A stretch of DNA of 64,000 nucleotides from Paragyromitra xinjiangensis (lineage: Eukaryota; Ascomycota; Pezizomycetes; Pezizales; Discinaceae), in the NCBI GenBank assembly GCA_038503065.1, contig JBCAMK010000020.1:248001-312000 (forward strand), read 5' to 3'. The position numbers were made by a program, and so were the translations under genes. The stretch's first letter is position 1; every line of letters starts with the position of its first letter. Of the stretch, positions 1 to 11,115 are shown one piece after another. Under the pieces are notes generated by a model. The model ran no database searches. It saw nothing but the letters and a program-made list of their open reading frames with translations, and was not told where the DNA came from.

Positions 1-2621
1 TTATTACTGTAACCAGGATAGACTATTCTGAAAAGAAACGCCGGATATCATCATCCTGCATACCACAGCATACGAGGTGAGGCTGCCAATTGGTGAGCTG
101 GACACTTAATGATATGATACCGGTAGATGATTCCTGATTGTTTTTTCCCTTCGCCCTCGATGTTCGGTCGGCATCAAATGACCTTCATACATTAGGAAGT
201 GCATAGTTTCCTCTTAGTGAATTCGGCGGTATGTCTACTTTTGCCGGGGTGCAACGTGGATCGCGAATGTTTGCGAATCGTGATAGAGTAGGCAGATAGA
301 TGGAGTACATATTCTCCGCTAGACTGTACATACCTGTTTCAGAGATAAGATTTCTTAATTGCAAACCCTCCCCCATTCAGCTACTCTCGGGTATCCGACC
401 GCAAGGGAAAGGAAAAAAAACAAGAGATAGGGATTTCGGTTCAGTATCTGCGTAGAATCCCACCGCAAGTACCCGCTTAACTGGGCGGGCATGGCCGCAA
501 GCCCTGCGTTGGGCCCTTGATCTGCTGTGTGCATGTATTACTCCACTTTTCGCCTCGCAACAGTGATGCCCCCCATCAGGGTACGACCTACCGCATTGCC
601 CTAGTTCCACGAGTCCGAGCAACGAATAAAGACGTCGGAATTAAATGGTGGGGAAATGTGTGGGGAGCGTGATGGCCTCCATTGGATGTCTTCTGCACAC
701 TGATACCGTATCACCCAGCCGATGGTTTCGTTATTCCTTTCAAATTGAAAATTTTTATTGCTTTTTCAGCTAAGCGCACCAGTACCAAAAGGCGGCAACC
801 ACTCCCCACCTCTTCGTTCCGATATTGCTGGGGGTTCTGATCAGGCCATATGTGATATGGGTGGTTGATTCGTGAGGATGAAAAGTACCTAAGCTTCAAC
901 TCGTCCAGATCTATTACGCCAGGACCCTGCATCGACCCTCTTTCCCTTCTTGGCACCTGCAGCACACGATTCAAGAACAGAGACTTTTTATGCAAATATT
1001 TCTAGCGTCTGATGCTGATCAAATCTCTAGTAGCGAACAACTCACCTTATTGTGATCTTCGTTCATTCCATGACACCCTTTCGAGAAAATCCACGTTATC
1101 TGATTGAACAGACGCAGGATCGCGATAGATTTACATTTTTTCTTTACTTCCAGGATCGAGTCCACCTGTTGCCAGGGGCAAGTTTTAGCTACAGTCGCTG
1201 TTGGCGCCGTCAGGTTTTTTTTTTGCTTCGTAGCGAGGAAGAAAGAAAGAAGGAAAAAAACCTTTCTCCAATCGTTGAACGGGTGGATTCGCGAAAAGTT
1301 ATCCGTGACGCGATGACATCATCGAATTGATATAACCTCACGATATCAAAACCCTTTTCAGCGAAATTGCTTCATTCGTGCCGATTCACGCGTTATTGAA
1401 AGATGGGATGAATAACACGGTGTATGCAGTCGGGGAAAAAGTACTGTGGCCAATGATCGCGTTAGCTGTCTGAGTGCTTTGTTTGAAACTGCATGTGATC
1501 ACTCACATCTCATGCGTGGAGGATGCGGTCATGAGTAGTCACTCGAGCGGGCATAGAAGACGTTTACAACTTGTATAAGCTTTGTATTGTATGAAATTCA
1601 AGCTGGTTTATTCGGAGGATGGTGTTTTTGGGCAGTCGCGAAAGCGTCTTGAAATGGTCTCCGTTGCAGCCAATTGAAGTTCTTGATTATGCACTGATTG
1701 TAAGAAGTCTTAGCCTAAAGGCAGCATATAGTAGCGAGCACTGAGGTTGAGATTTCGACCGTCGGAGCTCACTCGCATCATAGTGGAGTGGTCAGTGCCG
1801 ATGACAGCAGGGAGTTGTCCTTCGAGCGCGAAGATATCATTTGTCTGTTGGTATCGGTAAGAAATCCGGCTTCTCTGCTTTTGGTACAGTTTGTTTTTCC
1901 TCTCGTGAAGTCGGCATGAAATGGAATGACACGACTATGAGGATCTCATTCTGGTTATGATTGTCGATCCATGTATGTGTCATGATCACGACTCTGGTGT
2001 CAATCATTAGTCTCGGGGATAGTAAATCGCTGCCAGTCGGACTGCATCGGAGTTTTCTTTTCTCGGGTTTTCTCTTCCTCAGGCTTATGGTAGTTCAGAA
2101 AGGCACTCTGTTTAGGGCCATTTTCTCCCAAGCAAAAACTATGCAATGAAGTGAGCTATCTTAACTGGGTGCTCACCACGGTCTAATCGAGCAGAGGACT
2201 TCGAAGAATCTGTATTACTCTTGAATAGTGTAATGGTACGCAGTAGCATCGCAAGATACTACCCCACTGACTCATGGACTACCATTCGAGGAAGTCGGTA
2301 CCGGTGTGGGTCTAAGTGACTCTTCCCAGTGACAGACTCTTAGCTCTGCTTGTTCGTCAGTAACATTGTATTCACCGCTTTATGAAAATTCCCGAGGGCT
2401 CGTCGACGTTCGCAGGAGTCTTTGGTAACTATGAACTTTTTGGTGGCTCTAAACGCGGGTAAAACCACAATTACATGTAGTCTTCCCCTCAGATTGACAC
2501 CCACCGACTTTCTTCTCTTCTTGCATCTTCATCCTCATCCACTGAAATTTCGTTCCTGAGAAAAAGAACAACTTCCATCCACTCAAAAAGAGAAAAAAAA
2601 CATACCGACTTTCACCTACCA
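1..2621. other. non-coding stretch, no gene recognised
   Basis: No reading frame here looks coding; the longest open frames are short, overlap on both strands and show no domain. It contains one poly(T)/poly(A) inverted repeat (listed separately) and one copy of the palindrome TACATGTA at 2472-2479. The last 100 bases before 2622 are pyrimidine-rich and end in a favourable start context (ACCAATG), which is why a weak gene model begins there. Confidence 0.6.
1212..1263. repeat. poly(T)/poly(A) inverted repeat
   Basis: AGG followed by ten T, a spacer of about 29 bases rich in GAA, then seven A followed by CCT. The arms can fold into an imperfect hairpin. Similar elements occur at about 9082, 26212, 33225, 34471, 36755, 38649 and 49322. 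Confidence 0.6.
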
Positions 2622-3205
2622 ATGAGCGCTACGCTTTTTTCGATCCTCTACTACCTGCTACTACGCACCGTAGACAGGATCATCTTGTGAGTCAGTGTTG
2701 ATAAGATTGCGCGTGAGACAAGCAAGAAGGGCCCAATAACTTACCAAACCCTTTTTCTTCGCATCTAATATCTCCCATAACTGATCTAATACTCCTATCA
2801 TCACTTCATCTTTTTCCTAATCACTCGACAGTTTGCTGCTAACCTTGATGTAGTGCTGCAGGTACAGTTGTGCGATGCTGCCAAGACAGGTACATTAATC
2901 ATTTCTCATCCCATCGTGCTACGGCATGCCGTTTACAGCTAGCTCACCCAAATATATCATTCAACCGTGTTTGCTTTCGCCAATTACTGTTTCAGTTTCT
3001 AGTTCTAGCGCTTCAGCTGGCCCTTGTGCATTCCCCTCCTTCCTACAAGACTGAACCATTACTCAATACAACCGATGACTGTTGGGATGGGTCAGTGATG
3101 GACTATGTCGGCCAAAAATTAAGGCAACTCAATAAAATAAGCGAGAGGGGTAGACCAACTAATAATATTCGTAAACAGGTGGCTTGCATTCTTGACCACC
3201 GATAA
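2622..3205 (+). CDS. possible small two-helix membrane protein (weak model)
   Basis: Not a recognised family. A start codon in good context (ACCAATG) opens a hydrophobic run, MSATLFSILYYLLLRTVDR. A donor (GTGAGT) follows at 2687. An intron with a perfect CTAAC branch site about 20 bases before its CAG acceptor joins 2862-2889, and a second intron (GTACAT...TTTCAG) leads to 2996-3205. The frame stays open across both joins, giving about 100 residues with a second hydrophobic segment (FLVLALQLALV) and a mixed hydrophilic tail ending in DHR. Supported only by splice signals and frame continuity. An untranslated or chance structure is as likely. Confidence 0.2.
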
Positions 3206-5861
3206 CTACCTTTTAAACCGCGGAGCAATCTCCGCTCTCGGATGAGCAAGAGTTAAGACTGTGGTTTATTTTTGAATAATAGTTAACGATTAACGGTTGG
3301 CATTCGATTGTCCCACATGGAAAAAATCCATCTCTCCAACCGCGGCGACGAATCAGATTGTGATGTTAACTTCGATCCCGATTTCCTCCTCAACCAATTT
3401 TTTTCTTTTCCATTTCCCCTCCTCATCTTCTTTCACTAACCAATTAATATTCCTGCTTTTCTGCTCTTTTCAAGTCTGTTTTATTTCTTCATGTTTCTCA
3501 TGCTACTATCGTCCTCTCAACATTCAAACATTTGAATAAAACTTACCTTTTAGAAGCCGTTCTCTCTTCGGAATTATCATTCCAAAGTCCTCACTGTTTT
3601 GAGTTTTCCAAGTGAACACATGCTAATTTTCAGCATAGGATAATACGAGATGGCAAAAAGATCGTCATCAATAATCGACGTTGAACCGCAAGAGCACCCA
3701 ATCTCAGTCCACCAGTAAGGAACGAGTCACTACACCGATCCCGATTTTTCTGCTAGTCGGTCCTGAAATCCCCCAACGGTCGGAACCCGACGACCACATC
3801 TTGTAGGTCCGCACAGACATATCTGGGTGGCGTACCAATACTCAGGAAACCCAAGCCAATGAGAAATCCACCGTATATTTCCCATACTGCAGTGGCTACC
3901 ACCACCAAAGACGACATTGGTCTTTTATGATCATACCGGGTGGCCTCCCCCTTCTAGGAACATCAGGATGAACCACGAGTAGAGAGAAGGGTAACGGGCA
4001 GCTGACCCAGGAGCTTCCACCGCCGGTATCAAGGGTCCATGACGATCGATGAATCATACCACGCGAAGGATTGGTGGATTTCGAATGGACAGGCTCCTGC
4101 ATGAAGGCAATACAAACGCCAAATCAAGGCAACCAGACACCTAACCCTGATGCACGGTTCGCATCTCGAGACATGCATCTCGGTGCCTATCAGGGTCTGA
4201 CTCAATCGGAAGGTAGGTGAATGTAGGAGGCGGATATCAATCCTAACTTGTAAATGAGCGTAAATTGATGAAGGTAAGTTAATGTAGAACTCGGAGGTAA
4301 GTAGATGTAGAACTTGACGCACGCGAACGCAAATCTCGAGATATGTGGGCGCAGGACCCGGGTGGAAAACTTACATATCAGGTGATCGTAAATTCCAGAG
4401 GGTAAATGGTGTCCGCGGAGCGCATAAACCTAAATCCCGCAACGCAGTTGCATGCAGGTAGGTGAACGTAGACCTAACGAAGCGAAAAACAAAGTAAATC
4501 ACAGCCCTAACCCTAGTTTACAACCTTGCAGGTTGACGTCAACGAAATAGCAATCTCCATAAACACAAAGAGGAGGAGATTCCCGACTAACAATAATCTC
4601 CCTAACAAGCCGCAGACGCTCAATTCGAAGTTACTATCTGTTGACATGGCCTAGAAACCGCTCCGAAGATAACTCAGTCCGTCCTAGGAAAACGTTTGGA
4701 GGCTTCTAAGTCTATAGAATATTGTCAGATTTACAAACACGATTGGGAATTCAACTAGCGATATCCTGGAGAAGCTGTGGTGCGCAGTAATTTAATTACA
4801 AATGTTCACCACTGCATTGCCACAACAAACGAGAAACAGACCAGGGAAATGGCAGTTACCTTCTTGTTATATACACGAGAGTGACCAAAACCTTACTTTT
4901 CCAGCCGAAGAACGAAAGTGGCTTTCAGACCAAACACAGATATACTGTTTTTAATCATAAAATATCACTCGCCAGATCACATTATAGTACACCAATTAAG
5001 CAACAAAACTTTCTATCTCAGCTCTTAGCAAAACAAAAGGGTCTAAAAGTGACACAAATTAAACCTCTTATACTCCTTTCATCACGGAGTGGGTTCACTC
5101 GCTGCTTAGGCCCCAAAGGATGCCGAGTGATATAATATGACGAAAATATTTCCCGTAATACAAACAATTAAAGATGAGTGAATATTATCCTCCCGTCTTA
5201 AACCGATTTATAAACCCACTATCAGCACCAACGAATAATGACTCTTCGTCATCAAGTGCACCTATGGCTACATATAAATCAGAGAGGCTGGAAGTCAAGC
5301 CGTATCACAAGGCGGGCATGGGCGCGAGGACCGAAGGAAGCCGAAAGCAGACCGAAAAGCCGAGAAATACCGCAAGTGATAACTAGGTGAGATCTCATGC
5401 GAGAACCGGCCTTCTTCTGAGCAGGCTGCTTGAAAATTATTTCCTGAGGTCTTTTCTCCACAACCTACGATACCCGGGCTGTTGCTGGATACAGGGGTTA
5501 TTTTCCTTAAACGAAGTCCAGAGGTCGATATGATCACTTATCGAGATTAGATCGGTTTGAGGTAGCCGAGGACCATCGACAAGGCGTTGTGACCCGATGG
5601 CGGTGGGCCTTCCTGACCGAATCTCTTCTGGGAAATTATGAGTGCAGCAGCTCATCTGATCTTGACCACCACCGCTTCGGCGATTGAAAAGATGCTGCAG
5701 GCATTCACAGAATTAATGGTACTGCAGGAAAAAAACCACAAATGTATGACCCCGATACCAATTAAAGAGAAGCAAGTCTAATTATTAAATTCTATCGAAA
5801 ATCAACGCACCCGCATAGTATAGAGCCCATAATTTCCAACAAAGCATGACCCAAACAAGTT
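3206..5861. other. non-coding stretch with minisatellite
   Basis: No supportable gene. It contains T-rich sequence at 3400-3540, a degenerate minisatellite near 4212-4475 and two CCCTAA units at about 4503-4518. Open frames at 4881-5135 and 5174-5386 are short, AT-rich and featureless. Confidence 0.6.
4212..4475. repeat. degenerate minisatellite, about 20-base unit
   Basis: Four imperfect copies of GGTARGTDAATGTAGAACT are seen at 4212-4228, 4273-4292, 4296-4315 and 4457-4475. The middle two are almost adjacent and share the tail TGTAGAACT. Between the outer copies there are repeated words such as TCTCGAGAYATG (near 4166 and 4335). No coding potential is seen across the array. Confidence 0.5.
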
Positions 5862-6855
5862 TTATACCTTCTCAGGGGTATCAGAAACCTCAAATCTAGC
5901 CTTTCTCCTCTTCTCGATCCAACGCACTCTTATCTCCTCCGTCCAATCCTCCAATCTCCCAGGGTAGCCATCATCGTCCGCCTTACCGCTTCCAAGCCAT
6001 TTGATATAGTTTTCATCCATCCCATGCCAGATGTCCTCTAGGCCAGTTTCTGGATTAAGGTCCCCCTTGAAGGTTACATGGTGAATCACCTGAGCGTGCT
6101 GAGCCACCTGAGCCTTCTTCACATCCTTCTTAGTCGGGAAGTAGGAATTCAAGACGGTAGGAAGCCATTCGACGGTTTCTTCCCACATGTTATTGAATGG
6201 GATGGGTGGATAAAGCGACTCGACAAGACTCGAGTATGGCGAGAACCATTCAGGACGCATCTCCTCCGTTCTAGGTTGGTGTTAGGATTGAGTCATTCTA
6301 GGCCAACTTCAATTTTTGATTTGGTGCATAAGATCGAAAATACTCACTCTATCGGTTCACCAGCCCAACGCGTAGCGAGGTAAACATGGATCTCTAGAAT
6401 CGGTGCTGTGAGATCTGCAGTCGTTTCCAGGAACAGAATACCATGATACGGCAAAGCTGTTGCTCTAATACCAGCTTCTTCCTAAACACAAAACCATCGG
6501 TTAAATGGCTGGCTACGCTTAGTTTCAGCAATTAGATGCAGGAACTGCATACCTCGAGTTCACGGATTGCTCCCTCGGCAATCGTCTCGCCCGGCTCAAC
6601 TTTCCCACCAAAGCCATTGTCTGTATGCAAGGATATTTCGTTAGCAGGGCCGAAAAGGAAACCGGTTTATCGAATAAAAACGCAAGGATAGGGCGGCAAA
6701 ACAGTATCGTAAACGCATGTAAAAAAGGGGTAGTATCATGGCTCACATTTCCCCACCCCAAAACCACGTTTTTTATATCCTAACAAGACGCGTCCATCAT
6801 CCAATGGCACTATAAGCGTGTAGAGCTTCCTGGTGCCGGGTGTGTAGGAGGCCAT
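5862..6855 (-). CDS. MTH1-like Nudix hydrolase (oxidised purine nucleotide diphosphatase)
   Basis: Four exons read from 6855 down: 6747-6855, 6553-6620, 6348-6481 and 5862-6270, all with GT-AG introns (126, 71 and 77 nt), giving 239 residues. The full Nudix box G-X5-E-X7-REUXEEXGU lies at residues 42-64 (G42, E48, R56, E57, E60, E61, G63). It is preceded by YKKRGFGVGK, as in MTH1 (8-oxo-dGTPase), and followed by the family's EMRPEWF and PFNNMW segments. Family members hydrolyse 8-oxo-dGTP or 2-OH-dATP to the monophosphate and so sanitise the nucleotide pool. Oddities: the usual KWNGFGGK reads KYNGFGGK after splicing; the two Asp after MW in human MTH1 are Glu134-Glu135 here; and the C-terminus runs about 80 residues beyond the human protein, with a charged WTEEIRVRWIEKRRKARF tail. 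Family assignment is firm; exact substrate is inferred. Confidence 0.88.
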
Positions 6856-7110
6856 TTGCTAATACGTATTGGATGAAAATGGACAGAGTTTGTTTTCCTG
6901 GGGAGAGAAACTGTGAAGCAAGGTCGTTTTTCGGTGCTAAGACTAGCGTCCGTCCTCCGGAGCGGAACAATATTATTCCTTCTCTTCGCGTCCATCTCCG
7001 GCTTACCCACACACGGAGCTCCACTTTCATCCCATGTTAGAAACTCGGGATGTCCGGGGATTTGCTAGATGCACGATACCGTTGCCTGCACCGCGTTTCG
7101 TAACTTGCAG

Positions 7111-7229
7111 GAACTGAGACCCAACCCATCGAGGACGTCACAGAGATCATGTTCATCGGTCATCCAAAACACAATGATCTTTTCCGCTTCCAGCTCGGCC
7201 TCCCTATCAGTTTTCCTGAGGGCGGCTAG
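7111..7229 (+). other. orphan exon-like coding fragment
   Basis: After an acceptor-like TAACTTGCAG there is an open frame beginning with a split codon: TETQPIEDVTEIMFIGHPK, then HNDLFRFQLGLPISFPEGG and a stop at 7229. The composition is protein-like (balanced hydrophobic and charged residues, no low complexity). No upstream exon with a start codon could be joined convincingly. It may be the last exon of a small gene diverging from the Nudix gene, a gene remnant, or chance. Confidence 0.25.
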
Positions 7230-9081
7230 AGTCTCAAGGTGCGGGGAGAGCCCCGACAGTGCACGTTATGATCAGACCGCTTTTTCTATACCCTTGTCCT
7301 CCAACATTGGGTTTTCGCCACCTGATAAACCCGAAAAAGACCACGGACTGCCTAAAAGTGCTCAGGTCTAACAAGCGGCGGCGGAGGCAGCGCGGCAATT
7401 AAAACAAAAGCAAAAAAAATACTCCAAAAACATCACAATCTGGAGGCTCAATTGAACATGATGACAAGTCGGCTATTATGTGATGCCATATCCGTCGACG
7501 CTGAAAGCCGGTACTTGTAATATTTGATATCCCCGACCAATAAATTAATTCCTGTGCCCTTTCGGGATCATGCGCTTCACCGTTCGCTTACTGCCACTTT
7601 GTCTCTCCATGAATGAGTGGAATCACACGCCAACGACGCAACGCCTCGGGGTCCCAAGGAGATGAATCCCGCCGAAATGTGAGAAGTAGGGAAAAAAAAA
7701 ATCAAGGAAATGGCGTTCCCTGAGTTCACGATAATTTGCCTCATAGAAATGAATCATATTCCAAATTAAAATGAGTCGGCGAGGCATGTTTCGGAAACGG
7801 ACCACGATCCGTCAGCTTCCGTGAAAGAAAAGGCAACGGAAAGAAGAACGAGACTATAATAGATCACAAATTATTTGACACGTAGGTTGGAGGCCTTCAA
7901 CGATCGACACTTGGGGAATGAAGGCTTGGATCCAGGCGTCCCGTATGTCACGATCTCACCTTTCGGTGGCAGAGGTGCACACGGTTCCCAACAACCTCCC
8001 CTCTGATTTCAAAGCTCTCGTTTTCCAATTTAACCCCTTCGCAGATCATGCAAGAGCAGACAGATATATCCCTTATTCGCCCTACACTAGGGATGCTAAT
8101 CTCAGGGCAGGCTGGGGGGCAGTACATCAGTTAAACGAGTCATAAATCCAATCACGAATGTCCGCTTGCTGTAGATCATAAGCGGTTCCAGTGGACGAAG
8201 CGTCGGGCTGTGTGCTTGAAGTCAAAAAATAGTTCTGACGGTGTTAGCGGGGAATCAGGTGGTTTGTGTGCGACCATCTGGGTAGCGCAAAGATCCAGGG
8301 ATGAACCGTGCACACTGCTGGGCGCGTACGTAGGGCCGAGGTGATGATTTCGCTTATGATAACGTATCGATTGTGGGCGAGGACGACATCCTGGATCGCT
8401 CCCGCACGAGATCATATTACTTTACTCCATCCAGCTCGAGATCCCAGCGACAAAGAGATATTGTTCCCCAAAACGCATCAACTCTGAGCATATCGTATCC
8501 GACGGGTAAACATGACCCCCCAAATTTCAACAGCTGGCATGTTACGCGTACCGACAGGGCTTCGGATTTCGTCACCCGCTGCTTGGGACACGATACCATA
8601 GCATTTCATGGAATCCGTTCCGGCACTAGTACTAAGGGAGTAAATGCTAGCACTAAAGTAGTTTATATTAGACTGGCCGTTTTTCTTGCTTTTTACCTAC
8701 AGTCGCACCTCGCTATGCCGGAACTCAGTATGCCAAATCCTTTGCTGTCCCAGATTCTTCGGGAAAACTTGCTATCCCGTATGAGATTACTGGATTCTGG
8801 GTGTCCGGCATAACGGGGTGCAACTGTGCCTAGCGCCGGTACAGATTTCACGGAATGCTACGATATTATAGATCAAGCTGAGACAGTGGTCAAGGAAGTC
8901 AACCAACTAGCGAACTGGGTAAATAGCTGAAACGACAGAAAGTCAAGGATGAGGCCCGTCGGAAACGCTTCCTAAGAATAATTATGAAAAATCCAATAGC
9001 TCGCCGTTGATCATAGTCGTCTCCAGAGGCCAGCTGGCAGTCTCTAGGTGTTACAAGCCCTGCTCATACTCTGGGCACTGC

Positions 9082-9122
9082 TCCTTTTCTAAAAAAAAGA
9101 AAGGAAAAAAGGAAAAGGAAAA
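9082..9122. repeat. poly(T)/poly(A) inverted repeat
   Basis: CCTTTTCT followed by a run of A with GAAAGG and further GGAAAA units. The CCTTT and AAAGG arms are complementary. It belongs to the recurring class described at 1212-1263. Confidence 0.4.
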
Positions 9123-10309
9123 GGCTCTCCCCCCGCGGTGGAAGTTGGACGTGGGGAAGGCATTCCAGTGTCGGTGTGCCCGAGGTGGAAGTTGGGAGAC
9201 GACGGAGTCATGCATAGGAATCGCACAGTTCATGAGGAGAAATTGATCGACAGCGCAGTTTTCAGGAGATAGAACATGACAAGCGGAAAGAGAGACGAAA
9301 AATTTTTCGGTAGCAAAGAATTACCTGCTATGTACACTTTTCAGTGATTTCGCGGCTTATGAGTGGGTTGTATACCGGTGGGCTGATTTTTTCGCGGCTC
9401 TTAATTATGTCCTCGCGTAGGCATGCGACGATCGATAACCGTCGCCAACGACCTCTAACGTTGCGGGGAGCTGAATCTGGACACGAAGCGAGAACAGGTC
9501 ACAGCTGAACTCCAGGCTGGATAGTTTAAGAGGCTCAGCATTGTTAGATCAGGGATCAGATCTGCAGTTACCCACACTGGGCTTGATCCAAGTCACGTCG
9601 TCATCATCAAGGAAACACGCAAAAATGAAGTTATATTTATGATTACCAGCGCAGACATAAAACGTCCCGTAGTTTGGAACCCCCACACATCACGAACAGG
9701 CTGGCGTTCATCCGTTTCTTCCCGGATCTGACCTCCATGTCCCAATGGAGAAATTAAATCCATTTTGTACCAAGTTACGAGGTTTCCGTCTAATTCTAGT
9801 CAGTCAGTCATTGCCTAAGGCTGAGATTTTGAGACGCTGGATCCTGCCCGACCCTATCACCGAATTTCTCTCATTCCCCTCATGCGCTCTCTCCACGAAG
9901 ATCGCCATGTTGCTGATCAATTACTCTTTAAAGAATCTGCCTGACTGGTGGTTATTTGACAAATACACGAACAAAATCTGGCGAAACAGATTTAGACTTG
10001 CTACAAGGCTCACTTGACCAATGCGCACAAGGTTTTTTCCTTCTTTTCAAGGGGCTAAGCTGTTAAATGAGAGCGCGCACACTTGCCGGGTTGGCTCAAC
10101 TTACGGATCGCTCTGGGGGCAATCTAAGGTTGTATGCATAGATTACGTTACTGGTCTGAGCGTTGACTGATATTAGGTTTCGTGATATAAGTCAATACCC
10201 ATCTCCTATCTTTCGATTCCTGGAAACATCTAACTTTCTATCCATCATTTACACATAACGCAAAGCAAGAAAGAAAAAAAAAACCTCACCGTCCTCACCC
10301 ACCCCCACC

Positions 10310-11115
10310 ATGTCTCCTTCCATTTCTAACCCTTCATCTCCTCATCGTTCTCCATCCACTCGCCGAGCATCCACTCGCTCTAGGGCCCGCTCATCGTCAT
10401 CTACCCCATCTATCTCTTCACCTCCATATGAGCCTACAGGGTATCCTTTCACACCCCAGACTCCGATCGAAATCAATCGAACAGTCAGTGTAACCGTTGA
10501 GGTCTCCTCGGGTTCCACACCAGCGGGCCACATGGATGTGTCACAATACCATATCCCAGTCACCACATCTTGCTATTCACCCACTTCCAGCGGGTCCTAT
10601 CCAGATACAACTTGGGGGTTTGGAACTTTTAATTCAGATTCCTCTCAAGAAACCTATTCATGGCTATCCTCTGCGGCGTCTAGTTATCATTGGCAGTCAT
10701 CGGAAAACGAAACACAAAGTAGCACTGAACACTCATACAAATCTGCTGAGGATCAATCGGGCAACGGAACACAAAGTAGCGCTGAATGCTCATATAAATC
10801 TGCTGAGGATCAACCGGCCGAAGGTTCACAATACCTAAAACAATACGGTCAGTACTTATGTGTCTTGAGAATTGCGTGTTAGTAGATATACTGATGCGGC
10901 CCACTAAAAGAAAGCCAGGTCCCAACTCAACATACACGTCCTCGAACATTAAATCGTCGCAGATAAACATGCTCGACCGTTTCCTTGTCGTTAACTCGAG
11001 GGAAGATGCGCTAGTCGTTGAAGCAAGAGCGGCGATTAAAGAAGGAAGAGTTAGCGACAACAACACCTTTGCGCCTAACATTTATGGCTGGGAGGCAGTG
11101 ATTAGGGGTTTGTGA
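10310..11115 (+). CDS. serine-rich hypothetical protein with tandem 19-residue repeat
   Basis: Not a recognised family. Exon 1 is 10310-10847; an intron (GTCAGT...CTGAT...GCCAG) spans 10848-10918; exon 2 is 10919-11115. Together they encode 244 residues. The start is the first ATG after a C-rich leader (CCCCCACCATG), with a TATAA at 10186-10190 about 120 bases upstream. Residues 1-45 are Ser/Pro/Arg-rich and basic (SPHRSPSTRRASTRSRARSS). A Tyr/Ser/Thr-rich middle follows, then two copies of a repeat with core TQSS.E.SYKSAEDQ. The C-terminal 70 residues encoded by exon 2 are the only non-repetitive part (INMLDRFLVVNSREDALVVE, ending in NIYGWEAVIRGL) and may fold. No signal peptide or membrane segment is seen. 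Gene reality rests on frame continuity across the intron and the biased composition. Confidence 0.6.
10711..10817 (+). repeat. 57-base tandem duplication inside coding sequence
   Basis: The word AACACAAAGTAGC recurs at 10711 and 10768, exactly 57 bases (19 codons) apart, followed by near-identical sequence through AAATCTGCTGAGGATCAA. The few differences include both silent and amino-acid-changing ones (T/A, H/C), and the frame is preserved. Confidence 0.8.

Larger units (their letters stand above)
6856..10309. other. intergenic stretch, one orphan exon-like piece
   Basis: Apart from the exon-like segment at 7111-7229, no gene is supportable. Frames at 7918-8145, 8373-8813 and 9745-10017 are open for 75-146 codons but lack domains, splice continuity or biased composition, and most have antisense counterparts of similar length. 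A poly(T)/poly(A) element lies near 9082-9122. The last 60 bases are A-rich then C-rich and lead into the next start codon. Confidence 0.55.

Noticed and set aside
4503..4518. CCCTAACCCTA, telomere-like
   Set aside because: Only two units and no array on either side; too short to call an interstitial telomere.
8373..8813. Plus-strand frame of 146 codons
   Set aside because: Composition is mixed and featureless, and a minus-strand frame overlaps it; nothing supports translation.
10680..11081. Minus-strand frame of 133 codons starting like a signal peptide (MLGAKVLLSLTLPSLIAALA)
   Set aside because: It is the antisense shadow of the plus-strand gene 10310-11115; its repeats mirror the sense 19-residue repeats and it reads through the intron.
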